Shown: positions 1 through 5,383 of the stretch, piece after piece
Numbering within the stretch: position 1 is the first letter of the stretch
Layout of the letters: every line of letters begins with the position of its first letter
Source: Flavobacteriaceae bacterium
GTDB lineage: Bacteria; Bacteroidota; Bacteroidia; Flavobacteriales; Flavobacteriaceae
Length of the DNA: 5,383 nt
NCBI GenBank assembly: GCA_029238555.1
Contig: JAQWFV010000111.1
Span: 1 to 5,383, forward strand
Direction: 5' to 3'
The notes under the pieces: generated by a model
What the model was told of the DNA's origin: nothing
What the model saw: the letters and a program-made list of their open reading frames with translations, nothing else
Database searches by the model: none
Program-made: the position numbers and the translations under genes

Positions 1-154
1 GTCTATGGTGCCTTATGGAAGTTCTAATAGACCCAATTCCCCCCATTATGCAGATCAATTGCCCTTGTATATGAAATTCCAAACCAAAGCCATGCCTTTG
101 GATAAGGCACATTGGGAAAAAGAAGCGACTAGAATTTACCATCCTATCCAATAG
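1..154 (+). CDS. Penicillin acylase family hydrolase, C-terminal end (partial)
   Basis: Only the last 50 codons are present, read from position 2 to a TAG stop at 152-154; the gene begins before the window. The visible peptide begins SMVPYGSSNRPNSPHYADQ. The pattern of a PYG turn, a small polar stretch, then SPHY.DQ is the conserved C-terminal segment of the beta subunit in penicillin-amidase/acyl-homoserine-lactone-acylase enzymes. The tail ends in a basic/aromatic segment close to ERIYHP, as I recall from flavobacterial members. Family members are N-terminal-nucleophile hydrolases that cut amide bonds. They are normally exported to the periplasm and self-cleaved into two subunits. The catalytic serine, signal peptide and spacer lie outside the window, so activity and substrate cannot be judged. 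The 3' end overlaps the convergent GNAT gene by 11 bp, with no terminator hairpin between them. Confidence 0.75.
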   Translation, partial: SMVPYGSSNRPNSPHYADQLPLYMKFQTKAMPLDKAHWEKEATRIYHPIQ

Positions 155-599
155 TGAATAATTTTTCTTGAGGTATTGCTTTTGGAGCAGTATTTGCATA
201 TTCCACATAACCCAAGGGTGTATAGAAATTCTTAAGTGATAGATCTTCTATAGTGAGCCACAATTTGGGACATGCTTTAGCAATGTGGTTTAAAAGTTGT
301 GCGCCAAGGCCCAACGATCTATGGCTTGGAACAACCCATACAAAACCCAAATAAAGGTGTCCCGCTGCGAATAAATCCGGTCCATGAAGAAATTCTAGTG
401 GGGTTGGGTTTAAAGCCATTTGATTAAAGACAATGCCTCCTGCAACTATTGCTCCGTTCTTATTTAAAGTAAATACAGATTGAACGCCCCGGTTTTTTGG
501 CCATTGCAACGTCAATTCATCGCGCCAATCTAGCGGCAATAAAGAAATAAATAAGGACCAATTTTCAGTAGGCAATGGTTCAAAACCAATCGTATGCAT
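144..599 (-). CDS. GNAT family N-acetyltransferase
   Basis: A 151-residue protein, the usual size of a single-domain GNAT enzyme; these transfer an acetyl group from acetyl-CoA to an amine. Residues 82-93 (LYLGFVWVVPSH) form the beta4 strand. They run straight into R94-S-L-G-L-G-A100, which fits the acetyl-CoA pyrophosphate-binding motif (Q/R)xxGxG/A, followed by the helix QLLNHIAKA. Residues 122-131 (LKNFYTPLGY) match the GNAT motif B, in which a Tyr/Phe near the end of a helix precedes 'LGY/F'. No signal peptide or membrane segment is seen, so it is expected to be cytoplasmic. The start is ATG at 599, with AAGGG directly against it and so no properly spaced ribosome binding site. It lies 19 bp downstream of the PurD-like gene on the same strand and is probably co-transcribed with it. 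Its stop lies inside the end of the convergent acylase gene. The substrate is unknown. Confidence 0.85.
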   Translation of the reverse strand: MHTIGFEPLPTENWSLFISLLPLDWRDELTLQWPKNRGVQSVFTLNKNGAIVAGGIVFNQMALNPTPLEFLHGPDLFAAGHLYLGFVWVVPSHRSLGLGAQLLNHIAKACPKLWLTIEDLSLKNFYTPLGYVEYANTAPKAIPQEKLFTIG

Positions 600-618
600 C
601 CCTTAAAATTATTTGGTT

Positions 619-1935
619 TTATAACAAGCCCCAGGCCCATAGTTTGTCAAAATCTTCTGCCCATCTATCGCCAATATCGGTTCGGTAATAAGTGTTGTTT
701 ATGATCACATTAGAGATTCTTGAATACATGACTTTTTGAGCATCTTTCATGCTTAAGCCGGTTCCGGAAACCAGTAAAGCAATACCAGTATTGCCTGTAA
801 TGAGCCATTCGTCATTGATTTTTTTGAGGTGCATAGGGTGAATGCCTTCTCTTTGCTCTCTTTTAAAAACAAGGACTGAATCCTTTGAAAACAACATAAA
901 GGTTTTTTTGTCTTCAAAAGGGAAAGGGGGCACGACCATAAAGGCACCTACCTGAAACCCTTTTTTTACCTGTATTTTAAAATCTTGCCCTGTAGCCAAT
1001 TTATAAAACAATTGGCCCAGTGGTTCAGTAATGCCTGCTCTTTGAATAAAAACTTGTGGATAGCCAAAACGAGAAGTAAATTCTAAAGGGAATATCCCAT
1101 TTCCATTCACAATACAATTTATGTCTAATTGACCAACAAAGCCCTCCTTCGCTAGGGTCGGTTCGAATTTTTTAAGGGTAGCTTCAAAGATTGGAGAATC
1201 TGGGGTCCAAAACATAGAGGAACCCATCTCACCGGTAGAAACTCCCAACTCTTTAGGGAATAATTTCTTGTGCTCGAAAGTAACATTAATAGGGTAAATA
1301 AATGCTGATCCATTAAAATAGGCAGACACAGAGACCTCTACTCCTTTAACTTTTCGTTGTAACTGAAAATTGCCAAAATCATTGCCCCAGGAGGTCTCAT
1401 AGGCCTTTAAAACCCTAATCACGTCCAAACCTTCGTCATCTGTACCCACAAAAAGCAGTTGCTTGTATTCTTGAGTTTCGCCAGAGGGCTTTATGACATA
1501 GGCCTGCGGATGCTGTTTTACATAAGTAATGGCTTCTTGAAAACTGCTAAAATCTTTATATGGAAGTGTTTTAACGCCATGTCTTTTAAGTTCTGCCTGA
1601 CCAAAATCCCGGTCTAATTCAAGTTTATCCGTATAAAAAGTTCCTCCCAATACCGTTTTACCTTCTGCCCTAAGCTTTTCGCAAATAACGCCATATCCAG
1701 TATAATCAAAAATAAGGAGGTCTGCCCATTCAATATGCTGCTTCCAATCAGAAACTTTTGGAACAAAACCTAGACCAATTTCTTTGGATCCTTTGTCTTC
1801 AATATAAAACTTTATGGTATGCCCTTCTAAATACATGGCATAGGCCAGGTCCAGACTTTCGCCCCATCGAGAGACTAACAAGATTTTTTTCTTGCCTAAA
1901 AGAGGCTTAGTAAATACCTCATGCTTTTTCTTCAT
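619..1935 (-). CDS. Divergent PurD-like ATP-grasp ligase (phosphoribosylamine-glycine ligase family)
   Basis: A 438-residue protein, close to the roughly 420-430 of PurD, which joins glycine to phosphoribosylamine in purine synthesis. Visible layout: a Rossmann-like N-domain (about 17-100, KKILLVSRWGESLDLAYAM); an ATP-grasp core with YVIKPSG (146-152), GVEVSVSAYFNG (198-209), FEHKKLFP..TGEMGS (220-239) and PLEFTSRFGYPQ (283-294); and a GARS-C-like end with VSGTGLSMKDAQ (389-400) and YYRTDIGDRW (416-425). These match PurD features such as QDHKR..TGGMG and the final TG.GxTxxEA..YR.DIG. Several PurD signatures are altered: there is no GGREHAL near the N-terminus, no K-ADGLAAGKGV loop, and the metal-binding E-F-N becomes E285-F-T287. 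It is probably a paralogue with a changed substrate, though it would often be annotated purD. ATG at 1935 is chosen over an in-frame TTG at 1974, because that TTG lies in a -7 promoter element. It is followed at 19 bp by the GNAT gene. Confidence 0.8.
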   Translation of the reverse strand: MKKKHEVFTKPLLGKKKILLVSRWGESLDLAYAMYLEGHTIKFYIEDKGSKEIGLGFVPKVSDWKQHIEWADLLIFDYTGYGVICEKLRAEGKTVLGGTFYTDKLELDRDFGQAELKRHGVKTLPYKDFSSFQEAITYVKQHPQAYVIKPSGETQEYKQLLFVGTDDEGLDVIRVLKAYETSWGNDFGNFQLQRKVKGVEVSVSAYFNGSAFIYPINVTFEHKKLFPKELGVSTGEMGSSMFWTPDSPIFEATLKKFEPTLAKEGFVGQLDINCIVNGNGIFPLEFTSRFGYPQVFIQRAGITEPLGQLFYKLATGQDFKIQVKKGFQVGAFMVVPPFPFEDKKTFMLFSKDSVLVFKREQREGIHPMHLKKINDEWLITGNTGIALLVSGTGLSMKDAQKVMYSRISNVIINNTYYRTDIGDRWAEDFDKLWAWGLL

Positions 1936-1971
1936 AAAAAATAGGCCTAAAGCCAACTTATAATATAGGAT

Positions 1972-1979
1972 CAAAATTA
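1972..1979 (-). promoter_or_regulatory. Candidate Bacteroidetes -7 promoter element for the PurD-like/GNAT pair
   Basis: On the minus strand these bases read TAATTTTG, a full match to the Bacteroidetes sigma-factor -7 consensus TAnnTTTG. A TTTG that could serve as the -33 element lies upstream at 1995-1998 (minus strand). The gap between them is 15 nt, shorter than the usual 17-23. Transcription would begin about 1965, leaving a leader of about 30 nt before the ATG at 1935. The match is by eye in AT-rich DNA, where chance matches are common. Confidence 0.4.
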
Positions 1980-2106
1980 CATATAAACAAGATTCAAATT
2001 GAAAATATTAATGGGTAATAACGCAATAACTAAGTAGCAACAACCCCCTATTTTTTGTAGTTTTACAGCTGCAAGAAATGACTTTTAAGTCTTTCAAATA
2101 CAAGGA

Positions 2107-3135
2107 ATGAATATATTAGTTACAGGAGCCGCTGGGTTTATTGGTTTTCATGTGTGTCAACAATTATTGTCAGAAGGCCACACGGTAGTTGGATTGGACA
2201 ATATCAATGACTACTATGAGCTGGGTTTAAAATACGCAAGGCTAGAAGCATTGGGCATTCCAAATGCATCAGAATTGCCATACAACGAAACCATACAGAC
2301 CTATAAAAATCAAAAATTTAGTTTTATAAAACTGAACATTGAAGACCGAGAAAATCTTCCGAGTTTATTTGCCAAGCACTCTTTTGATGTGGTTTGCAAT
2401 TTAGCTGCACAAGCCGGTGTGAGATACAGCATTGAAAACCCTGAAACCTATATAGACAGCAATATTGTAGGCTATTTAAATATCCTAGAAGCGTGTAGAC
2501 ACCACAGCGTTAAACATTTGGTTTATGCCAGTTCCTCCTCCGTATATGGTCTAAATGAAGACATTCCTTTTAGGACCGATCAGAAAGTAGACAGACCTAT
2601 TAGCCTTTACGCCGCCTCAAAAAAAAGCAATGAACTCATGGCCCATACCTACAGCCATTTGTATGGATTTTGTACTACAGGCCTTCGCTTTTTTACAGTA
2701 TACGGTCCATGGGGAAGACCAGATATGGCCTTGTTTTTGTTTACCAAAGCTATCCTTGAAGATCGTGCTATAGAGGTGTTTAACCATGGAAATATGTCAA
2801 GGGACTTTACTTATATAGATGATATTTGTAAGGGAGTGACTAACATCATAAACGAAGACACTAGCGATAGAGCAAATACAAATGCCTTCTATAAATTGTA
2901 CAACATTGGCAATAGCAGTCCAGTGGCACTCACAGAATTTATTGAAGCCATAGAAGAAGCTTTGGACAAAAAGGCCATAAAAAACCTCCAGCCCATGCAA
3001 GCTGGAGATGTAGCCAAAACATGGGCAGACGTCAGTGGTTTAGAAAAAGATTATCATTACCACCCAAATACCCCTGTAAAAGAGGGTATTAGACAGTTTA
3101 TAAATTGGTATAAAGAATATTATAAAATAGCATAA
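2107..3135 (+). CDS. UDP-glucuronate 4-epimerase (CapI/GAE-type NAD-dependent epimerase)
   Basis: A 342-residue extended short-chain dehydrogenase/reductase, cytoplasmic, expected to interconvert UDP-glucuronate and UDP-galacturonate with bound NAD. Residues 6-13 (TGAAGFIG) are the NAD-binding GxxGxxG turn and D31 ends strand 2. The catalytic set is the serine run 142-145 in YASSSSVYG plus Y168-xxx-K172. The stretch from P164 (PISLYAASKKSNELMAHTYS) to YGPWGRPDMALFLFTKAI (199-216) and RDFTYIDDI (232-240) is the hallmark of the CapI/UDP-GlcA epimerase branch rather than of GalE. An extra segment at about 50-70, before FSFIKLNIED, resembles the insertion seen in many Bacteroidetes members. The ATG follows AAGGA with no spacing; it is the only start that keeps the Rossmann strand. 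It is the first gene of the visible operon, 53 bp before ugd. A related UDP-N-acetylhexosamine 4-epimerase activity (TviC/WbpP-like) is a less likely alternative. Confidence 0.9.
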   Translation: MNILVTGAAGFIGFHVCQQLLSEGHTVVGLDNINDYYELGLKYARLEALGIPNASELPYNETIQTYKNQKFSFIKLNIEDRENLPSLFAKHSFDVVCNLAAQAGVRYSIENPETYIDSNIVGYLNILEACRHHSVKHLVYASSSSVYGLNEDIPFRTDQKVDRPISLYAASKKSNELMAHTYSHLYGFCTTGLRFFTVYGPWGRPDMALFLFTKAILEDRAIEVFNHGNMSRDFTYIDDICKGVTNIINEDTSDRANTNAFYKLYNIGNSSPVALTEFIEAIEEALDKKAIKNLQPMQAGDVAKTWADVSGLEKDYHYHPNTPVKEGIRQFINWYKEYYKIA

Positions 3136-3168
3136 GGGCAGTACTTTTTCAAAGTGTTACATTTGCCC
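3136..3168 (+). other. Nested hairpin in the epimerase-ugd intergenic gap
   Basis: Starting at the base after the epimerase stop codon, GGGCA (3136-3140) can pair with TGCCC (3164-3168). Inside it, GTACTTT (3141-3147) pairs with AAAGTGT (3151-3157), including two G-U pairs, around a TTC loop; TACATT (3158-3163) is left bulged. No T-run follows, so it is not a standard rho-independent terminator. It could protect the upstream message end, cause partial termination, or be chance. Confidence 0.35.
3158..3165 (+). promoter_or_regulatory. Candidate internal -7 promoter element upstream of ugd
   Basis: The bases TACATTTG match the Bacteroidetes -7 consensus TAnnTTTG exactly. Transcription would start about 3171, giving a leader of about 18 nt before the ugd ATG at 3189. 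No TTG/TTTG is found 17-23 nt upstream, where a -33 element should be, so this would be a weak or activator-dependent promoter if real. It overlaps the 3' side of the intergenic hairpin. Confidence 0.3.
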
Positions 3169-3188
3169 CAATAACACCCAAATAAAAA

Positions 3189-4517
3189 ATGAACTTAACA
3201 GTTATAGGAACCGGATACGTTGGATTAGTGAGTGGAACTTGTTTTGCAGAAATGGGCAACAAAGTACATTGTATAGACATAGACCAACAAAAAATTGATC
3301 ACTTAAAGAATGGGATTATTCCTATTTATGAGCCAGGTTTAGAAGCCATGGTGAAGCGAAATGTAGAGAACAATAGTTTACATTTTTCTACCGATTTAGC
3401 CGCACAACTACCCACTACAGATGTAGCATTTATAGCCGTAGGAACGCCCATGGGAGAAGACGGTGCAGCAGATTTACAGTATGTTCTTCAAGTAGCCAAG
3501 AGCATTGGAACGCACATGACAAAACCACTGATTATAGTAGACAAATCTACCGTACCTGTTGGAACAGCAGACAAGGTTAGAAACGCCATTCAAGAGGCAC
3601 TAGACCTTAGAGGAGAAAAGATCAATTTTTCAGTGGTCTCTAATCCAGAGTTCTTAAAAGAAGGCGACGCCATTGCAGATTTCATGAAACCAGATCGCGT
3701 TGTAATTGGTGCAGAAGATCCAGAAGCTTGCGAAGTAATGCGTAAGTTGTATATACCTTTTTTCAGAAGCAGTATGGACAGACTCATTACTATGGATGTT
3801 CGCTCTGCAGAAATGACAAAATATGTAGCCAATGCCATGTTAGCCACTAAAATATCTTTTATGAATGAGGTCGCTAATATTTGCGAATTGGTCGGTGCAG
3901 ACGTGAATAAAGTACGGATTGGGATTGGCTCAGACAGCAGAATTGGGTACAGTTTTATTTATCCTGGAAGTGGTTATGGCGGGTCTTGTTTTCCTAAAGA
4001 TGTTAAGGCACTGAAAAAAACAGCTTTAGAAAACGGCTATGACGCCAGATTAATTGGTGCAGTAGAGGCTGTCAATGAAAGTCAAAAAATGGTGATCGCT
4101 AAAAAAGTTGTGACCCGTTTTGGCGAAGATCTCAGTGGTAAAACTTTTGCCGTTTGGGGCTTGGCTTTTAAACCAGAAACAGACGACATGCGAGAGGCTC
4201 CAGCCATTTATATTATTAAAGACCTCGTAAAAAGAGGGGCTAAAATTCAAGCTTTTGACCCAAAAGCCATGGAAGAAGCCCAGCACTTTTATTTAAAAGA
4301 CACGCCAAACGTCAAGTACACCTCAAATAAGTATGAAGCTTTAGAAAATGCCCATGCCATGATCTTACTCACGGAGTGGAAAACCTTTAGAGCACCTGAT
4401 TTTGACGCCATAAAAACAGCCTTAAAAGACCCTATTGTCTTTGATGGTAGGAACCAATATTCAGATATTGAAATGCAAAAGAGAGGCTTTGAATACTATC
4501 AGATCGGAAAAAAATAA
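3189..4517 (+). CDS. ugd: UDP-glucose 6-dehydrogenase
   Basis: A 442-residue cytoplasmic enzyme, full length for the family. It oxidises UDP-glucose to UDP-glucuronate in two NAD-dependent steps through a thioester on a cysteine. N-domain: G7-T-G-Y-V-G12 with the D30-I-D NAD-binding acid, VGTPMGEDG (84-92) and STVPVGT (120-126). Middle: NPEFLKEGDAI (152-162) with E154, and TKYVANAMLA (210-219) with K211 and N215. Active-site loop: GSGYGGSCFPKD (260-271) with nucleophile C267 and D271. C-terminal UDP-binding domain: WGLAFKPETDDMREAP (323-338). All family catalytic residues are in place. The loop is the UDP-glucose type (GYGGSCFPKD), unlike that of the gene that follows. The start ATG has an A-rich leader and no Shine-Dalgarno sequence, and begins exactly at the Rossmann strand MNLTVIGTGYVG. 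It sits 53 bp after the epimerase and 12 bp before the next dehydrogenase. Its product is the expected substrate of the upstream epimerase. Confidence 0.96.
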   Translation: MNLTVIGTGYVGLVSGTCFAEMGNKVHCIDIDQQKIDHLKNGIIPIYEPGLEAMVKRNVENNSLHFSTDLAAQLPTTDVAFIAVGTPMGEDGAADLQYVLQVAKSIGTHMTKPLIIVDKSTVPVGTADKVRNAIQEALDLRGEKINFSVVSNPEFLKEGDAIADFMKPDRVVIGAEDPEACEVMRKLYIPFFRSSMDRLITMDVRSAEMTKYVANAMLATKISFMNEVANICELVGADVNKVRIGIGSDSRIGYSFIYPGSGYGGSCFPKDVKALKKTALENGYDARLIGAVEAVNESQKMVIAKKVVTRFGEDLSGKTFAVWGLAFKPETDDMREAPAIYIIKDLVKRGAKIQAFDPKAMEEAQHFYLKDTPNVKYTSNKYEALENAHAMILLTEWKTFRAPDFDAIKTALKDPIVFDGRNQYSDIEMQKRGFEYYQIGKK

Positions 4518-4529
4518 GGTCAAATTTCT

Positions 4530-5383
4530 ATGTCTGAACCTAAATTTAAAATTGGTGTTATAGGTCTTGGCTATGTTGGCCTTCCCCTAGCGACACTTCT
4601 GGCAGAAAAATTTGCTGTAGTAGGCTATGACCTAAATACCCAAAGGGTAACACAAATAAATTCATTTGCTGATCCTACCTTTGAGGTTTCTAAAGAAAGT
4701 TTAAAAGGAGTCGTAAAAAAAAATGACAATGAGCACAACGGATTGTACTGCTCGTCTGATCCAAGTTGCTTAGCCAAAGTAAACTTTTATATTGTTTGTG
4801 TTCCAACCCCCGTAAACCAAGACAATGAACCAGATTTTAGCTTATTAGAAAAAGCTTCAGCAGGCCTAGGACCCTATCTTAAAAAAGGAGACTATGTGGT
4901 ATATGAATCTACCGTTTACCCAGGAGCCACAGAAGAAATCTGTTTACCTATATTAGAAAAACACAGTAGTTTAAAAGGCAAAGAAGATTTTTATTTAGGC
5001 TATTCTCCAGAACGAATTAATCCTGGAGATAAGGCCAGAAAACTCAAAGACATTCTTAAAATCACCTCAGGTTGTAGCCCAGCATCTGCAGCTGTCATTA
5101 ATCAGGTGTATGCCACCGTGATTGAGGCAGGCACCTACCAAGCGCCCAGTATAATGGTAGCAGAGGCGGCAAAAGTCATAGAGAATGCACAACGGGACCT
5201 CAATATTGCCTTTGTGAACGAATTGGCCATAGTTTTTAGTAAAATGGGCTTAAACACCCATGAGGTCCTGAAAGCTGCAGCCACTAAATGGAATTTTATG
5301 CCGTTTAGCCCAGGTTTAGTGGGTGGGCATTGTATTGGAGTAGATCCATATTACTTAGCCGCTAAGGCTAAGCTTGTGGGCCA
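4530..5383 (+). CDS. UDP-N-acetylhexosamine 6-dehydrogenase, TviB/WbpO-like (3' truncated by window end)
   Basis: I translated this frame by hand from ATG 4530 and it stays open for 284 codons to the window edge; the family usually has about 425, so the C-terminal UDP-binding domain is missing here only because the window stops. The start is [20 protein letters not shown], with the NAD turn G12-L-G-Y-V-G17. Then come CVPTPV (90-95), ESTVYPGAT (126-134) and [11 protein letters not shown] (157-167), all typical of the UDP-GlcNAc/GalNAc/ManNAc dehydrogenase branch. The active-site loop [17 protein letters not shown] (260-276) carries nucleophile C268 and is the TviB/WbpO/CapL form. The product is expected to be a UDP-N-acetylhexosaminuronate. 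GalNAc versus GlcNAc as substrate cannot be decided by eye; ManNAc (WecC-like) is possible but fits the loop less well. It lies 12 bp after ugd, with a weak AAGG at 4516-4519, and is probably in the same transcript. A run of nine A lies at 4715-4723. Confidence 0.92.
   Translation, partial: MSEPKFKIGVIGLGYVGLPLATLLAEKFAVVGYDLNTQRVTQINSFADPTFEVSKESLKGVVKKNDNEHNGLYCSSDPSCLAKVNFYIVCVPTPVNQDNEPDFSLLEKASAGLGPYLKKGDYVVYESTVYPGATEEICLPILEKHSSLKGKEDFYLGYSPERINPGDKARKLKDILKITSGCSPASAAVINQVYATVIEAGTYQAPSIMVAEAAKVIENAQRDLNIAFVNELAIVFSKMGLNTHEVLKAAATKWNFMPFSPGLVGGHCIGVDPYYLAAKAKLVG

Noticed and set aside
753..947. Minus-strand open frame of 64 codons
   Set aside because: It lies wholly inside the PurD-like gene in another frame, and its protein has no recognisable domain.
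2049..2086. Possible promoter for the epimerase operon (TATTTTTTG at 2049-2057, TAGTTTTA at 2058-2065, TGACTTTT at 2079-2086)
   Set aside because: Each differs from TAnnTTTG by spacing or by one or two bases. Only TGACTTTT has a TTG (2055-2057) at a suitable distance, and it has two mismatches. A promoter must lie somewhere in the 171 bp gap, but none of these is convincing.
2080..2091. Short dyad GACTT-TT-AAGTC upstream of the epimerase
   Set aside because: Five-base arms with a two-base centre in AT-rich DNA are expected by chance; no second copy was seen in the gap.
1936..2106. Search for tRNA, riboswitch, attachment site or repeat in the divergent gap
   Set aside because: No cloverleaf, long conserved stem, direct repeat or inverted-repeat element end could be seen in this gap; only the promoter-like element described was found.
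2797..3000. Minus-strand open frame of 67 codons
   Set aside because: It is antisense to the well-supported epimerase, and its cysteine- and phenylalanine-rich product resembles no family.
3590..3847. Minus-strand open frame of 85 codons
   Set aside because: It is antisense to the conserved core of ugd; the open frame follows from ugd codon use.
4050..4286. Minus-strand open frame of 78 codons
   Set aside because: It is antisense to the C-terminal half of ugd, with no leader or domain to support it.
5354..5372. Inverted repeat CTTAGCC / GGCTAAG with a 5-nt loop
   Set aside because: It lies inside the coding sequence of the second dehydrogenase and follows from the residues LAAKAK; no T-run follows.

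Overview
The window reads as part of a chromosome from a Bacteroidetes bacterium, most likely a flavobacterium. The grounds are AT-rich DNA, A-rich leaders with little or no Shine-Dalgarno sequence, promoter -7 elements of the Bacteroidetes form TAnnTTTG (positions 1972-1979 on the minus strand, 3158-3165 on the plus strand), and protein families typical of that phylum. The exact genus cannot be read from the window.

Layout. Positions 1-154 (+) hold the last 50 codons of a penicillin-acylase-family hydrolase. It runs tail to tail into a minus-strand pair with an 11 bp overlap. That pair is, in transcription order, a divergent PurD-like ATP-grasp ligase (1935-619) and, 19 bp further on, a GNAT acetyltransferase (599-144). 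A 171 bp divergent intergenic region (1936-2106) separates them from a plus-strand operon of nucleotide-sugar genes: a CapI-type UDP-glucuronate 4-epimerase (2107-3135), a UDP-glucose 6-dehydrogenase, ugd (3189-4517), and a second 6-dehydrogenase of the TviB/WbpO type (from 4530, cut by the window end just after its active-site cysteine).

How the genes work together. Ugd oxidises UDP-glucose to UDP-glucuronate, the epimerase converts that to UDP-galacturonate, and the third enzyme is expected to oxidise a UDP-N-acetylhexosamine to the matching uronate. Together they supply acidic sugars, so this looks like the precursor-supply start of a capsule, exopolysaccharide or O-antigen cluster that continues to the right.

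No RNA gene, mobile element, CRISPR array, attachment site or convincing rho-independent terminator was found. No stretch over 300 bp lacks a gene. Nothing here clearly shows a new system. The most unusual item is the PurD-like protein, which keeps the overall PurD layout but has lost several PurD signature motifs, and which is paired with an acetyltransferase next to uronate genes.
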